Assembly: GCA_045589355.1 (NCBI GenBank)
Contig: JAZNOW010000011.1
Span: forward strand, 67,977-131,976
DNA length: 64,000 nucleotides
Reading direction: 5' to 3'
Source of the DNA: RUG563 sp045589355
GTDB taxonomy: Bacteria > Bacillota > Clostridia > Christensenellales > Aristaeellaceae
Part shown: positions 1-7,627 of the stretch, piece by piece
Position numbering within the stretch: position 1 is the first letter of the stretch
Layout: each line of letters begins with the position of its first letter
Translations under genes and position numbers: made by a program
The notes under the pieces: model-generated
Told to the model about the DNA's origin: nothing
Seen by the model: only the letters and a program-made list of their open reading frames with translations
Databases searched by the model: none

Positions 1-101
1 TTGTCAAGTGCATGGAGCAGGCCTTTGGCCCCGATTGCTGCGTGGTATTGGACGTGCGGCAGGATGGCCCCTGCACCGTGTTTACCTCCGAAGAAAACTA
101 A
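1..101 (+). CDS. C-terminal end of an unrecognised protein (partial)
   Basis: Frame 3 is open from the left edge and ends at a TAA at 99-101, giving 32 residues that finish in VFTSEEN. The start lies outside the window. The residues are rich in Cys, Asp and Val and match no motif I recognise. The next gene begins 63 bases later on the same strand with its own ribosome site, so the two may share a transcript. The reading frame is supported mainly by its codon style (GAA, GTG, CTG) and by position; no function is proposed. Confidence 0.5.
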   Translation, partial: VKCMEQAFGPDCCVVLDVRQDGPCTVFTSEEN

Positions 102-164
102 ACGAATTTTTTCAGCCATCCGGCATGCATATGAGCGGATGGCTGCTTCTGTTCAGGAGGCAAA

Positions 165-758
165 ATGGCTGATATTCTGGGTGCGGCAGCAGGCTGCTGC
201 ATGATGGTGATGGTGCTGATGCTGGTAGGCACGTTTCTTGCCCGCATTGGTGTGTTGACAAGTGAAAAGGTGCGTCTGGCAGGGCGTGTATTTGGCCGGT
301 GCGGGCTGTTTTCCATTGGAATATATGGCCTTTCTTTTGTGCTGGAATGGTTTTTGTACGGCACGGACCAGCTGCTGATGATGGAAGGAATGCTGCGCCA
401 TGGGCTGTTTTTTCATCTGTATGTCTATACGGCGCCTGCCCATGCATGGATGCAACTGCAGTACATGCTCATGGCTTTTTCCGGGATGATGGTTTATGCC
501 GCCATGCACATGGAGCACGGCAGGAAAACGGCGGAGAAAAGCCTGGTTTTCTTTTACATGCTGCCGGGGATGGCCGTTTGTTTTCTGCCCTCTGCGGTGG
601 GCTTTGTGCCGCTGCTTCTGGCTTTTGCGGTGCTGATTTTCAGAAAATATATCCATCCGGAAAAGATGCTGAACCATGAAGGATGGATGTACGGCGTGTA
701 CGCCTTGTTTTCCCTTATTCAGGGGATCTGCGTGTACCGGATGGTATCGGGGGTGTGA
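165..758 (+). CDS. Small integral membrane protein, function unknown
   Basis: 197 residues, start ATG at 165 behind AGGAGG at 155-160. It is strongly hydrophobic: likely helices at about residues 5-27, 45-65, 95-112, 126-158 (one or two) and 172-192, so about five or six membrane spans. It has many Met residues and no catalytic motif I can identify. It ends five bases before the next gene, a membrane glycosyltransferase, so the pair is probably cotranscribed and could work together in cell-surface glycan assembly; that link is only inference from position. Confidence 0.65.
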   Translation: MADILGAAAGCCMMVMVLMLVGTFLARIGVLTSEKVRLAGRVFGRCGLFSIGIYGLSFVLEWFLYGTDQLLMMEGMLRHGLFFHLYVYTAPAHAWMQLQYMLMAFSGMMVYAAMHMEHGRKTAEKSLVFFYMLPGMAVCFLPSAVGFVPLLLAFAVLIFRKYIHPEKMLNHEGWMYGVYALFSLIQGICVYRMVSGV

Positions 759-762
759 GGGA

Positions 763-1875
763 ATGAAGAAAAAACTTTGCACCTGGGCTATAGCGGCCCT
801 TTCCGTTTTGCTGATCCACGATATGATGCTGCTTGTCAGCTGTTTTCTGATGGAAGGGCAGATAACGTTCGACGGGGTGAGGAACCTTGTTGCAGAGCGG
901 CTTGCTATGCCCGGGGATGCACAGCGGTATTTGCAGATCGCAAGGGTAGGGTATGTGACGGAAGGGCCGGATGCTATCAACCTGGTGTTTTATCCGTTGT
1001 ATCCGTTTTTGATGCGCATTTTTTCCTTTGGGGTTATGGATCTGGCAGCGGTGGGGATGGCCATCTCCCGGCTTTGCCTGATGGGCGCCGGTGTGTGCCT
1101 GTTTGAACTGGCCAGGACAGAAGGCGGCGAAAAAGCAGCATGGTCCAGCGTAGCGCTGTTTGCGGTGTACCCGTTTTCCATGTTCACGGTGGGCGTGTAT
1201 ACGGAAAGCCTGTTTTTGCTATTGTCCATTGGCTGCATGCTGGCCATCCGAAAAGACAGGATGGCAGCAGCCGGTGTGATTGGTTTTCTGGCGGCGCTGA
1301 CCAGGGTACAGGGCATGCTGCTGGTTTTCCCGGCGGTGTATCATGTGGTGGAAGGAAGGCTTGGGAAGGAAAGGAAAAACATCACCTGGCGGGATGGGGC
1401 GGTGCTCCTGATTCCAATGGGTTTTGTGGTATACCTTGGCATCAATCATGCTTTGTACGGCAATGCTTTTCAGTTCCTTGCGTATGAAGCAGGAGAACCC
1501 TGGTACCAGTCGACGAAGTGGATCGGCGAGAATATTTTTGTGCAGTTCCACAATGCGCTTTCTTTTGAAGGACTGGGGATGATCATTTACTGGCCCCAGA
1601 TCATTCTGTATTTCCTGGCGGCATGGGTTTTGTTTGCCGGTATCCGCAGCAAGATGCGGATGGAGTATCTGCTTTACGGCGCGGTATACCTGGGGTTCAC
1701 CTATCTTTCGGGCTGGATGATCAGCGGCGGGCGGTATATGCTGTGCTGTTTTCCGCTCTTTTTGATCATGGGCACACTGAAAAACGAGAAAGTGAAATTG
1801 ATCGCATTGGCGGGCAGTGCTGTATTCTTTTTCCTGTACAGCCACATGTTTTTGCTGGGCTATGCCATCATGTAG
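763..1875 (+). CDS. PIG-V-like GT-C mannosyltransferase family protein
   Basis: 370 residues from ATG 763. An upstream in-frame start at 676 lies inside the previous gene and was rejected. The segment DAQRYLQIARVGY followed by FYPLYPF near residues 45-85 is the pattern of PIG-V/GT-C glycosyltransferases, which use polyprenyl-phosphate sugar donors on the outer face of the membrane. About ten hydrophobic helices follow (for example around residues 120-150, 165-185, 225-245, 285-305 and 340-368). Donor and acceptor are unknown. In bacteria such proteins usually modify cell-wall glycans or proteins. It ends just before the tsaE promoter, with which it slightly abuts. Confidence 0.7.
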   Translation: MKKKLCTWAIAALSVLLIHDMMLLVSCFLMEGQITFDGVRNLVAERLAMPGDAQRYLQIARVGYVTEGPDAINLVFYPLYPFLMRIFSFGVMDLAAVGMAISRLCLMGAGVCLFELARTEGGEKAAWSSVALFAVYPFSMFTVGVYTESLFLLLSIGCMLAIRKDRMAAAGVIGFLAALTRVQGMLLVFPAVYHVVEGRLGKERKNITWRDGAVLLIPMGFVVYLGINHALYGNAFQFLAYEAGEPWYQSTKWIGENIFVQFHNALSFEGLGMIIYWPQIILYFLAAWVLFAGIRSKMRMEYLLYGAVYLGFTYLSGWMISGGRYMLCCFPLFLIMGTLKNEKVKLIALAGSAVFFFLYSHMFLLGYAIM

Positions 1876-1877
1876 AG

Positions 1878-1907
1878 TTGACAGGGCAAGGAAACAAGCG
1901 GTATAAT
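1878..1907 (+). promoter_or_regulatory. Sigma-A promoter for tsaE-tsaB-rimI
   Basis: TTGACA at 1878-1883 and TATAAT at 1902-1907, both perfect consensus, separated by 18 bases and starting right after the stop codon of the glycosyltransferase. The expected start site is near 1914, about 27 bases before tsaE. Confidence 0.85.
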
Positions 1908-1940
1908 ATTTCAGTTTGAAACACGAAGGAGGGAACGGGC

Positions 1941-2384
1941 ATGAAAAGCTGTTCTGCTCAGGAGACCCGGGCCATCGGTGCAAAGCTTTCCGGACATTTG
2001 CAGCCGGGGGACGTGGTGCTGCTGGAAGGGTATCTTGGTGCCGGAAAAAGCGAAATGGCCCGGGGCGTGGCAAGAGGCCTTGGCATTGCAGGCGCTGTGC
2101 CCAGCCCTTCCTTTACCATCCTGAATGCTTACGACGAAGGCCGCATCCCCCTGTATCATTTTGACTGGTACCGCATTGAAGATCCCAACGAGATTTACGA
2201 AATGGGGATGGATGAGCAGCTGGGCGGCGATGGCGTGGCGCTGATCGAATGGAGCGAAAAGGCAAAGGAATGTTTGCCCGGAAAGCTGCTGAAAATCACC
2301 ATTGTGCCGGTGGATGAAAACACCCGGGAGATCACGTTTGAGCCCATGGGCGGCTTTGTGTTTGAGGAGAATTGGCTGAAATGA
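1941..2384 (+). CDS. tsaE: TsaE, ATPase of tRNA t6A synthesis
   Basis: 147 residues, ATG 1941 behind GAAGGAGGG. TsaE binds ATP and acts with TsaB and TsaD to transfer threonylcarbamoyl to A37 of tRNAs that read ANN codons. The Walker A segment is EGYLGAGKSEMARG (about residues 30-43), followed by the family motifs SPSFTILNAY, HFDWYRI and IEWSEK. Length is typical. Its stop overlaps the start of tsaB (ATGA), so the two are translationally coupled. tsaD, often nearby, is not in this window. Confidence 0.96.
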   Translation: MKSCSAQETRAIGAKLSGHLQPGDVVLLEGYLGAGKSEMARGVARGLGIAGAVPSPSFTILNAYDEGRIPLYHFDWYRIEDPNEIYEMGMDEQLGGDGVALIEWSEKAKECLPGKLLKITIVPVDENTREITFEPMGGFVFEENWLK

Positions 2385-3079
2385 TTTTGCTTTTGATTGA
2401 TACATCCGGCCCCGTTGCCGGTGTGGCGCTGATGGAAGACGGAAAAATGCGCTATGAAGCCGTGTGCCAGAACAGCTTCACCCATTCCCAGTCCATGCTG
2501 CCCATGGTGGAGGAAGCGTACCTGCATACCGGGCTGACGGTGGATAACACGGACGTGTTTGCCTGTGTCACCGGCCCCGGCAGCTTCACCGGTGTGCGCA
2601 TTGGTGTGAGCACGGTAAAGGCGCTGGCTCAGGTGAAAAACAGGCCCTGCATTGCCGTGGATGCACTGGAGAGCATGGCAAAAGGCGTGGAGTTTTTTGA
2701 CGGCATTCTGTGTCCCATACAGGATGCAAGGGCGGGCCAGGTGTACGGGGCTGCGTTCATGGGCAATACCATGGAACGGCTGATGGATGACGAACCGCTG
2801 GTGTTGGAAGAATACCTGGAGAAGGTAAGCGCATTCGGGAAAAGAATGCTGTTCCTTGGGGACGGCATGCCGGTGCATAAAGAAAAGATTGAAGTTATCC
2901 TGGGTGAAAAGGCCGTGTTTGCACCGGCCCATATGGCGTACCTGCGGCCTGCTGCTGCGGCGGCGATGGCATGGGGCAGGCAGGCAGAAGGGGTAACCTA
3001 CCTGGAACTGCAGCCTATGTATCTGCGGGCGCCTTCCGCGGAGAGGCAAAAGAACCTGAAGGAGAAATACAATGGCTGA
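2381..3079 (+). CDS. tsaB: TsaB, t6A synthesis scaffold protein
   Basis: 232 residues from ATG 2381, which overlaps the tsaE stop. A TTG nine bases earlier sits only three bases from the ribosome site and was not chosen. TsaB is an ASKHA-fold inactive homolog of TsaD and forms the TsaBDE complex. The N-terminal LLLIDTSG and the GPGSFTGVRIG motif (about residue 67) are diagnostic. The C-terminal half, which is variable in the family, ends with the usual LRAPSAE segment. It overlaps rimI by eight bases. Confidence 0.95.
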   Translation: MILLLIDTSGPVAGVALMEDGKMRYEAVCQNSFTHSQSMLPMVEEAYLHTGLTVDNTDVFACVTGPGSFTGVRIGVSTVKALAQVKNRPCIAVDALESMAKGVEFFDGILCPIQDARAGQVYGAAFMGNTMERLMDDEPLVLEEYLEKVSAFGKRMLFLGDGMPVHKEKIEVILGEKAVFAPAHMAYLRPAAAAAMAWGRQAEGVTYLELQPMYLRAPSAERQKNLKEKYNG

Positions 3080-3578
3080 TGTGATCATCCGCCGCATGAC
3101 CATTGACGACGTGGATGCGGTGCATGCAGTGGAATGTGCCGCCTTTCCCAAGCCCTGGCTGCGGGAAGATTTTGTGAAGGAAATGACGCAAAACACCTGC
3201 GCCCGTTACCTGGTTTCGGAAATGGACGGCAAGGTGATGGGGTTTGCCGGTACCTGGGTGGTGCTGGATGAAGCACACATTACCAACGTGGCGGTGCTGA
3301 AAGAGTACCGGGGCATGGGCATCGGAAAAAAGCTGACCCAGGCGCTGATGCAGTATGCCGCAAACCTTGGGGTTACGTACGCCACGCTGGAAGTAAGGCG
3401 CAGCAATGAAGTGGCCCAGAATTTGTACAAAAGCCTGGGGTTCCAGTATGTGGGTGTGCGGAAGAAATACTATGAAGACAATGGGGAAGACGCGTTCATC
3501 TTTTGCTGCATTTCCATGCCCCCGGCGGAAGAAGACTTTGAAGAAGCGGAAACCGTTCATTCCTCCGATCCCGCCTAA
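3072..3578 (+). CDS. rimI: RimI-type GNAT N-acetyltransferase
   Basis: 168 residues, ATG 3072, overlapping the end of tsaB. It is a GNAT protein. The acetyl-CoA binding loop is EYRGMGIGKKL (about residues 78-88), preceded by ITNVAVL, with the LEVRRSNEVAQNLYKSLGF block typical of RimI, which acetylates the N-terminus of ribosomal protein S18 in Enterobacteria. Its position after tsaE-tsaB is the standard clostridial order. An acidic tail of about 20 residues follows the domain. The substrate in this organism is unproven. Confidence 0.9.
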   Translation: MADVIIRRMTIDDVDAVHAVECAAFPKPWLREDFVKEMTQNTCARYLVSEMDGKVMGFAGTWVVLDEAHITNVAVLKEYRGMGIGKKLTQALMQYAANLGVTYATLEVRRSNEVAQNLYKSLGFQYVGVRKKYYEDNGEDAFIFCCISMPPAEEDFEEAETVHSSDPA

Positions 3579-3606
3579 ATTGTGACAAAAACAGACGAAT
3601 AGCCTA

Positions 3607-3635
3607 TTGTAATCGCGTGTACATAGTGCTATATT
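3607..3635 (+). promoter_or_regulatory. Candidate promoter before the permease gene
   Basis: TTGTAA at 3607-3612 and TATATT at 3630-3635 with 17 bases between them. A terminator-like hairpin follows only a few bases after the expected start site, so transcription into the permease may be attenuated, or the hairpin may simply end the rimI transcript. Confidence 0.5.
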
Positions 3636-3638
3636 GAA

Positions 3639-3673
3639 CGTCGGTGCGGAAAAAGCGCACCGATGTTTTTTTT
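3639..3673 (+). terminator. Rho-independent terminator after rimI or in permease leader
   Basis: Stem CGGTGCG (3642-3648) with CGCACCG (3656-3662), extendable by three pairs, followed by eight T (3666-3673). It lies 3 bases before the GAGGT ribosome site of the permease. Confidence 0.75.
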
Positions 3674-3688
3674 CTGAGGTAATGATTG

Positions 3689-4798
3689 GTGCAGAAGATG
3701 ACCGCATGGGCAAAGAAAAACGCCGTGCTTATGATTGCCTTGCTGGCGGCCTTGCTTTCCATGCTGATGGTGCCGCCGGATGAACAATATGCCGGGTATT
3801 TTGACATCAAAACCCTGTGCTGCCTGTTCGGCACGCTGGCGGTGGTTTGTGCGCTGAAGAACATCCATTTTTTCGCCATTCTGGCCCGGCGCATCATGAT
3901 GCTGACGGGGGATACCCGGATGGCTGCCATTGTGCTGATTTACATCACCTTCATCGGTTCCATGATCATTGCAAACGATATGGCGCTGATTACCTTTTTG
4001 CCCCTTGGGTATTATGTGTTTTCCACCACGGGGCGGAAAAAGGATGTGGCCACGGTGTTCATCCTGCAAAACATTGCGGCCAACCTTGGCGGCATGCTCA
4101 CACCCTTTGGGAACCCACAGAACCTGTACCTGTACACCCGTTTCAATATTCCCACCGGCGAATTCATGGCTGTTATGCTGCTGCCGTTTGTGGTTTCCAT
4201 CGTGCTGGTGACAGCCTGCTGTTTCCTGGTGGAAAGGCAGAGCCTGCGCATCCATGAGCAGGAAAAGGAAACGCTGCCGCCGCTTCGGACGGCTTTGTAC
4301 ATTGCCCTGTTCCTTTTGACCATCCTGATGGTGTTTCGGGTGCTGGAGCCGGGGGTTGTGATCGCCGTTGTGGTGGCGGTGCTTCTGGTTGCCGACCCAA
4401 AAGCGCTCAGGCGCGTGGATTACGGGCTGCTTTTTACATTCGTGTTTTTCTTTGTGTTTGCAGGGAACATGGGAAGGGTGCCGGCTGTGCGGGAATTCTT
4501 TTCCGGCCTGCTTGAAAAGAGCACGCTGCTCACGTCCGTTCTTTCCTGCCAGGTGATCTCCAATGTGCCGTCCGCCATTTTGCTCAGCCAGTTTACGGAA
4601 AATTATCTGTCCCTGCTGGTGGGGGTGAACATCGGCGGGGCGGGCACGCTGATCGCTTCCCTGGCAAGCCTGATCACCTTCCGGGAATATGCGTCCCATT
4701 ATAAGGAGAACGTTAAGGATTATCTTTTGCGGTTTACGCTGTTCAACTTCGGCTTTTTGCTGATTCTTACGGTGTTTTCCCTCTTGCAGGGGAGATAA
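3689..4798 (+). CDS. ArsB/NhaD/CitM-type ion transporter
   Basis: About 369 residues. The start is uncertain: TTG 3686, GTG 3689 and ATG 3698 are in frame; GTG 3689 has the best spacing to GAGGT. It has about ten hydrophobic helices. Two re-entrant signatures of the ion-transporter superfamily are visible: ANDMALITFLPLGYYV (about residue 95) and SNVPSAILLSQF (about residue 290), together with a central hydrophilic linker (about residues 185-200). Members move arsenite, Na+/H+ or dicarboxylates; the substrate cannot be told from sequence. It is a single gene between two terminators or promoters. Confidence 0.8.
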   Translation: MQKMTAWAKKNAVLMIALLAALLSMLMVPPDEQYAGYFDIKTLCCLFGTLAVVCALKNIHFFAILARRIMMLTGDTRMAAIVLIYITFIGSMIIANDMALITFLPLGYYVFSTTGRKKDVATVFILQNIAANLGGMLTPFGNPQNLYLYTRFNIPTGEFMAVMLLPFVVSIVLVTACCFLVERQSLRIHEQEKETLPPLRTALYIALFLLTILMVFRVLEPGVVIAVVVAVLLVADPKALRRVDYGLLFTFVFFFVFAGNMGRVPAVREFFSGLLEKSTLLTSVLSCQVISNVPSAILLSQFTENYLSLLVGVNIGGAGTLIASLASLITFREYASHYKENVKDYLLRFTLFNFGFLLILTVFSLLQGR

Positions 4799-4841
4799 GA
4801 AAAAATGTGGCGGAAAAAGCAAAAAAACGATCAAAAAACAC

Positions 4842-4870
4842 TTGCCAAGCGATTGGAATAATGTTATAAT
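4842..4870 (+). promoter_or_regulatory. Promoter of rpsB-tsf
   Basis: TTGCCA at 4842-4847 and TATAAT at 4865-4870 with 17 bases between. The start site should be near 4877, leaving a leader of about 95 bases before rpsB. Confidence 0.85.
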
Positions 4871-4895
4871 TCAAAAGATCACGCACGCGCGCTGA

Positions 4896-4931
4896 TTTGC
4901 CGTTTGTGCCGGGAGACCGGTGGCCGGCAAA
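4896..4931 (+). promoter_or_regulatory. Structured 5' leader of rpsB, possible S2 autoregulation site
   Basis: TTTGCCG (4896-4902) can pair with CGGCAAA (4925-4931), enclosing CCGG-GAGA-CCGG (4909-4920), a 4-bp stem with a GNRA-type loop. Ribosomal protein S2 leaders are known in several bacterial groups; whether this is one is inference from its position and foldability. Confidence 0.45.
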
Positions 4932-4972
4932 GGTGACGCTCGCGGAGGAAAATAACAAGGAGGAAACTCAAA

Positions 4973-5704
4973 ATGGCTGTCATCTCTATGAAACACCTGC
5001 TGGAAGCCGGCGTACACTTCGGTCACCAGACCCGTCGCTGGAACCCCAAAATGGCCCCCTACATCTTCACCGAACGCAACGGTATCTACATCATCGACCT
5101 GCAGAAGACCGTTCGTAAGGTGGACGAAGCTTACATGTTCATCCGCAACGTGGCCATGGAAGGCAAGACCATCCTGTTCGTTGGCACCAAGAAGCAGGCT
5201 CAGGAAAGCATTGAAAGCGAAGCCAAGCGCTGCAACATGTACTATGTGAACAACCGTTGGCTGGGCGGTATGCTGACCAACTTCCGCACCATCCGCACCC
5301 GCGTGGAACGCCTCAACGCCATCGACAAGATGGAACAGGCCGGCCAGTTCGACGTGCTGCCCAAGAAGGAAGTTATCAAGCTTCAGCATGAACGCGAAAA
5401 GCTGGAAGCCAACCTGGGCGGTATCCGTGAAATGAAGAAGCTGCCCGGCGCTCTGTTTGTGGTTGACCCCCGCAAGGAACACATCGCTGTGGCCGAAGCC
5501 CGCACCCTGGGCATTCCGATCGTTGCTATCGTGGACACCAACTGCGATCCCGACGAAGTGGACTACGTCATCCCCGGCAACGACGACGCTATCCGCGCCG
5601 TGAAGCTGATCGCCGGCAAGCTGGCTGATGCTGTGCTGGAAGGCAAGCAGGGCGAACAGAGCGAAGCCGAAGCTGTGGAAGCTACTGAAGAAGCTGCTGA
5701 ATAA
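4973..5704 (+). CDS. rpsB: 30S ribosomal protein S2
   Basis: 243 residues, ATG 4973 behind AAGGAGG. S2 signatures are VISMKHLLEAGVHFGHQTRR at the N-terminus, NNRWLGGMLTNFRTI (about residue 91) and PGALFVVDPRKE (about residue 158). It binds the 30S head-platform junction late in assembly. Codon choice is strongly biased (CGT/CGC, GAA, AAG), as in tsf and the hydrogenase genes, marking high expression. An Ala/Glu-rich tail follows the domain. It is the first gene of the rpsB-tsf operon. Confidence 0.99.
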   Translation: MAVISMKHLLEAGVHFGHQTRRWNPKMAPYIFTERNGIYIIDLQKTVRKVDEAYMFIRNVAMEGKTILFVGTKKQAQESIESEAKRCNMYYVNNRWLGGMLTNFRTIRTRVERLNAIDKMEQAGQFDVLPKKEVIKLQHEREKLEANLGGIREMKKLPGALFVVDPRKEHIAVAEARTLGIPIVAIVDTNCDPDEVDYVIPGNDDAIRAVKLIAGKLADAVLEGKQGEQSEAEAVEATEEAAE

Positions 5705-5749
5705 GAATATTTCTTCAATCCTTGAATTTATATATGGAGGACAACTACA

Positions 5750-6403
5750 ATGGCTGCTATTACTGCTGCAATGGTAAAAGAACTGCGTGAACGCACCCAG
5801 GCCGGTATGCTGGACTGCAAAAAGGCTCTGGCTGAATCCGACGGCGATATGGAAAAGGCTGTTGCCTATCTGCGCGAAAAGGGCCTGGCCGCTGCTGCCA
5901 AGAAGGCCGGCCGTGTGGCCGCCGAAGGCGCTGTGGAAAGCTACATCCACATGGGCGGCAAGATCGGCGTTCTGGTGGAAGTGAACTGCGAAACCGACTT
6001 CGTGGCCAACACCGATACCTTCAAGAACCTGTGCCATGACATCGCTCTGCAGATCGCCGCTGCCAACCCCCTGTACATCAACAAGGAAGATGTGCCCGCT
6101 GCCGCTCTGGAAGCCGAAAAGGAAATCCTGCGCAACCAGGCTCTGAACGAAGGCAAGCCCGAAAAGATCGTGGATCGTATGGTGGAAGGCCGTATCTCCA
6201 AGTACTACGCAGAAAACTGCCTGATGGAACAGGCTTTCGTTAAGAATCCTGACATCACCGTGGGCACCCTGGTGAACGAAGCCACCCTGGCTTCCGGCGA
6301 AAAGATCACCGTGCGTCGTTTCACCCGCTACGAACGTGGCGAAGGTATCGAAAAGAAGGCCTCTGACCTGGCTGCCGAAATCGCCGAAATGACCAAGAAG
6401 TAA
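5750..6403 (+). CDS. tsf: Translation elongation factor Ts (short form)
   Basis: 217 residues, ATG 5750. EF-Ts recycles EF-Tu-GDP. The N-terminal UBA-like domain has VKELRERTQAGMLDCKKAL and the TDFVANTD motif (about residues 80-86), the Tu-contacting segment. At 217 residues it is well short of the roughly 280-300 of E. coli or Bacillus proteins; the second half of the dimerisation domain is abbreviated, as in several clostridia and thermophiles. It is 45 bases after rpsB and is followed by a strong terminator. Confidence 0.98.
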   Translation: MAAITAAMVKELRERTQAGMLDCKKALAESDGDMEKAVAYLREKGLAAAAKKAGRVAAEGAVESYIHMGGKIGVLVEVNCETDFVANTDTFKNLCHDIALQIAAANPLYINKEDVPAAALEAEKEILRNQALNEGKPEKIVDRMVEGRISKYYAENCLMEQAFVKNPDITVGTLVNEATLASGEKITVRRFTRYERGEGIEKKASDLAAEIAEMTKK

Positions 6404-6414
6404 TTTGCCCTTCA

Positions 6415-6444
6415 CAGGCGGCTCAAAAAGCCGCCTGTTTTTTT
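6415..6444 (+). terminator. Terminator of rpsB-tsf
   Basis: Perfect 9-bp stem CAGGCGGCT (6415-6423) with AGCCGCCTG (6429-6437), loop CAAAA, then seven T. Confidence 0.95.
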
Positions 6445-6469
6445 GAATGAATCTGCGGAGGAAAAGAAG

Positions 6470-7180
6470 ATGAATGCTTACAAGCGTATTCTGCTGAAGC
6501 TCAGCGGCGAAATGCTGGGGGAGAACGGCAAGCTGTTTGATCACGACATTATTGATCATGTGGCCAGGACACTGGTGAAGATTGCCGAAAGCGGCGTGGA
6601 ACTGGGCGTGGTGATCGGCGCCGGCAACATCTGGCGCGGACGTCAGGGCGGCGAAATGGACCGCGTCACGGCGGACCAGATGGGCATGCTGGGCACGGTG
6701 ATCAACTGCCTGTGCATGCGGGACGCCGTGCAGCGCGCCGGCGGCGATGCCGTAGTAATGAGCGCCTTTGAAATGAACCGGGTGTGCGAAGTGTACAACA
6801 CGCAGCATGCCCTGCAGCACCTGAAGACGGGCAAGATCGTCTTCTTTGCTGCCGGCAGCGGCAACCCCTTCTTCTCCACAGATACCGCAGTCGTGCTGCG
6901 CGCAGTGGAAGTGGGCGCGGACGCCATCCTGCTGGCAAAGAATATTGACGGCGTGTACACGGCGGACCCCAAGAAGGATCCCACCGCTACGCTGATCCGC
7001 GAAATCAGCTACGAAAAGGCCCAGGATATGCGCCTGAAGGTGATGGACAGCGCTGCCTTTGCCCTGTGTGCCGAAAACAAAGTGCCCGTGGTGCGCGTGT
7101 TTGGCCTGTATGATCCCGAAGACATTGTAAAAGTATTGTCCGGCGATGATATGGGCACCATTCTCCATCCTGAAAAATAA
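6470..7180 (+). CDS. pyrH: UMP kinase
   Basis: 236 residues, ATG 6470 with GCGGAGG upstream; an in-frame TTG at 6443 lies in the terminator and was rejected. PyrH phosphorylates UMP to UDP with ATP and is hexameric and GTP/UTP-controlled in bacteria. Family motifs: YKRILLKLSGEML at the N-terminus, GAGNIWRG (about residue 54), and the DGVYTADPKKDP segment (about residue 160). Its place after tsf is the usual one, but frr (ribosome recycling factor), normally next, is missing here; darA-holB-ricT follow instead. Confidence 0.97.
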   Translation: MNAYKRILLKLSGEMLGENGKLFDHDIIDHVARTLVKIAESGVELGVVIGAGNIWRGRQGGEMDRVTADQMGMLGTVINCLCMRDAVQRAGGDAVVMSAFEMNRVCEVYNTQHALQHLKTGKIVFFAAGSGNPFFSTDTAVVLRAVEVGADAILLAKNIDGVYTADPKKDPTATLIREISYEKAQDMRLKVMDSAAFALCAENKVPVVRVFGLYDPEDIVKVLSGDDMGTILHPEK

Positions 7181-7217
7181 GAAATTTCTCGGGCAGGGGA
7201 AAGAGCTGAATTCCCGG

Positions 7218-7246
7218 TTGAAATTTGTGCGAAGATGTTGTATAAT
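7218..7246 (+). promoter_or_regulatory. Promoter of darA-holB-ricT
   Basis: TTGAAA at 7218-7223 and TATAAT at 7241-7246 with 17 bases between. The leader to darA is about 42 bases. Confidence 0.8.
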
Positions 7247-7294
7247 CAGGATAGAAAGGTTATCAATATTCATTGCATGAAAGGAGTGCGCCCT

Positions 7295-7627
7295 ATGAAA
7301 CTGATTATTGCCATTGTGCAGGATGAGGACGCTTCCCGTCTGATTTCCAATTTGATGAACGAAGGCTTTGGTGTGACCAAACTGGCCACCACCGGCGGCT
7401 TCCTCAAGAGCGGCAACACCACCCTGCTTGTCGGTGTGGATGACAACCGCTTTGAAAGCTGCATGAGCATCATCGAAAAGATTTGCAAGAGCCGCAAGCA
7501 GATTGCCACCTCTCCCGTCACCATGGGCGGCGGTACGGCAGGCATGTATTCGCCTTATCCCATCGAAGTGACGGTGGGCGGTGCTACGGTGTTTGTGGTG
7601 ACGGTGGATCAGTTTGTTAAGTTCTGA
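7295..7627 (+). CDS. darA: Cyclic-di-AMP receptor DarA/PstA family
   Basis: 110 residues, ATG 7295 with AAGGAGTG upstream; the longer frame from 7235 begins inside the promoter. MKLIIAIVQDEDA at the start and TKLATTGGFLKSGNTTLLVG (residues 28-47) match the PII-like DarA (YaaQ/PstA) family, trimeric proteins that bind c-di-AMP with the GGF loop. The darA-holB-ricT order parallels yaaQ-yaaR-holB-yaaT of Bacillus subtilis. The ORF overlaps the proposed holB start. The cellular target is not known with certainty in any species. Confidence 0.93.
   Translation: MKLIIAIVQDEDASRLISNLMNEGFGVTKLATTGGFLKSGNTTLLVGVDDNRFESCMSIIEKICKSRKQIATSPVTMGGGTAGMYSPYPIEVTVGGATVFVVTVDQFVKF

Noticed and set aside
1..204. 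67-codon frame from the left edge
   Set aside because: It overlaps the end of the frame-3 gene and the start of the next one; no family match.
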